Of a DNA stretch of 5,770 bases, positions 5,719 through 5,770 are shown in pieces. The stretch covers positions 1 through 5,770 of the forward strand of contig JAHIUV010000169.1 of the NCBI GenBank assembly GCA_018817035.1, given 5' to 3'. Under the pieces are notes generated by a model. It was not told the origin of the DNA. It made no database searches and was given only the letters and a program-made list of their open reading frames with translations. Each line of letters opens with the position of its first letter. The first letter of the stretch is position 1. The position numbers and the translations under genes are program-made. This DNA is from Candidatus Omnitrophota bacterium. Lineage in GTDB: Bacteria > Omnitrophota > Gorgyraeia > Gorgyraeales > Gorgyraeaceae.

Positions 5719-5770
5719 GAGTTTGTTGCAATATCCAAAGTTCTGCGGATTTGAAAGTAACGGCTGTTCG

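Overview
This window looks like chromosomal DNA from an uncultivated Gram-negative-type bacterium. The combination of a Ski2-like helicase, a GH94 phosphorylase and small FMN oxidoreductases would fit a candidate phylum such as Omnitrophota. That placement is inference from gene content and style, with no marker gene in the window. Genes are tightly packed, most have clear Shine-Dalgarno sites, and the few intergenic gaps hold striking inverted-repeat structure.

Layout. On the minus strand, running off the left edge, is the N-terminal half of a Ski2/Mtr4-like superfamily II helicase (start near 1130). Between it and the next gene lies a gene-free stretch of about 330 bases (1137-1461). It holds a large nested palindrome (core 1197-1427), possibly flanked by a 7-base direct repeat. 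A plus-strand operon follows: an extended -10 promoter (1480-1507) covered by a 38-base dyad operator (1462-1499), a ribbon-helix-helix-type antitoxin (1529-1756), an overlapping RelE/ParE-family toxin (1749-2000) and, 5 bases later, a nitroreductase-family flavoenzyme (2006-2557).

Converging on it, with a 23-base overlap of the two 3' ends, is a large minus-strand GH94 glycoside phosphorylase (2535-4970). Upstream of that gene in the same direction, 45 bases away, is a second nitroreductase (5016-5510); the gap contains a near-perfect hairpin (4981-5009). The last 260 bases (5511-5770) have no gene, only a possible weak promoter and a second, branched palindromic element (5597-5718).

How the parts fit. 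The GH94 enzyme probably splits beta-linked disaccharides or oligosaccharides with phosphate in the cytoplasm, saving ATP. The two nitroreductases are related but clearly diverged FMN enzymes of unknown substrate: one appears co-transcribed with a toxin-antitoxin pair, the other with the phosphorylase. The toxin-antitoxin operon has a textbook self-regulatory operator. No CRISPR array, tRNA, rRNA or transposase gene was seen. The most unusual content is the set of palindromic elements in the gaps and the toxin-antitoxin-nitroreductase arrangement, not a clearly new multi-gene system.
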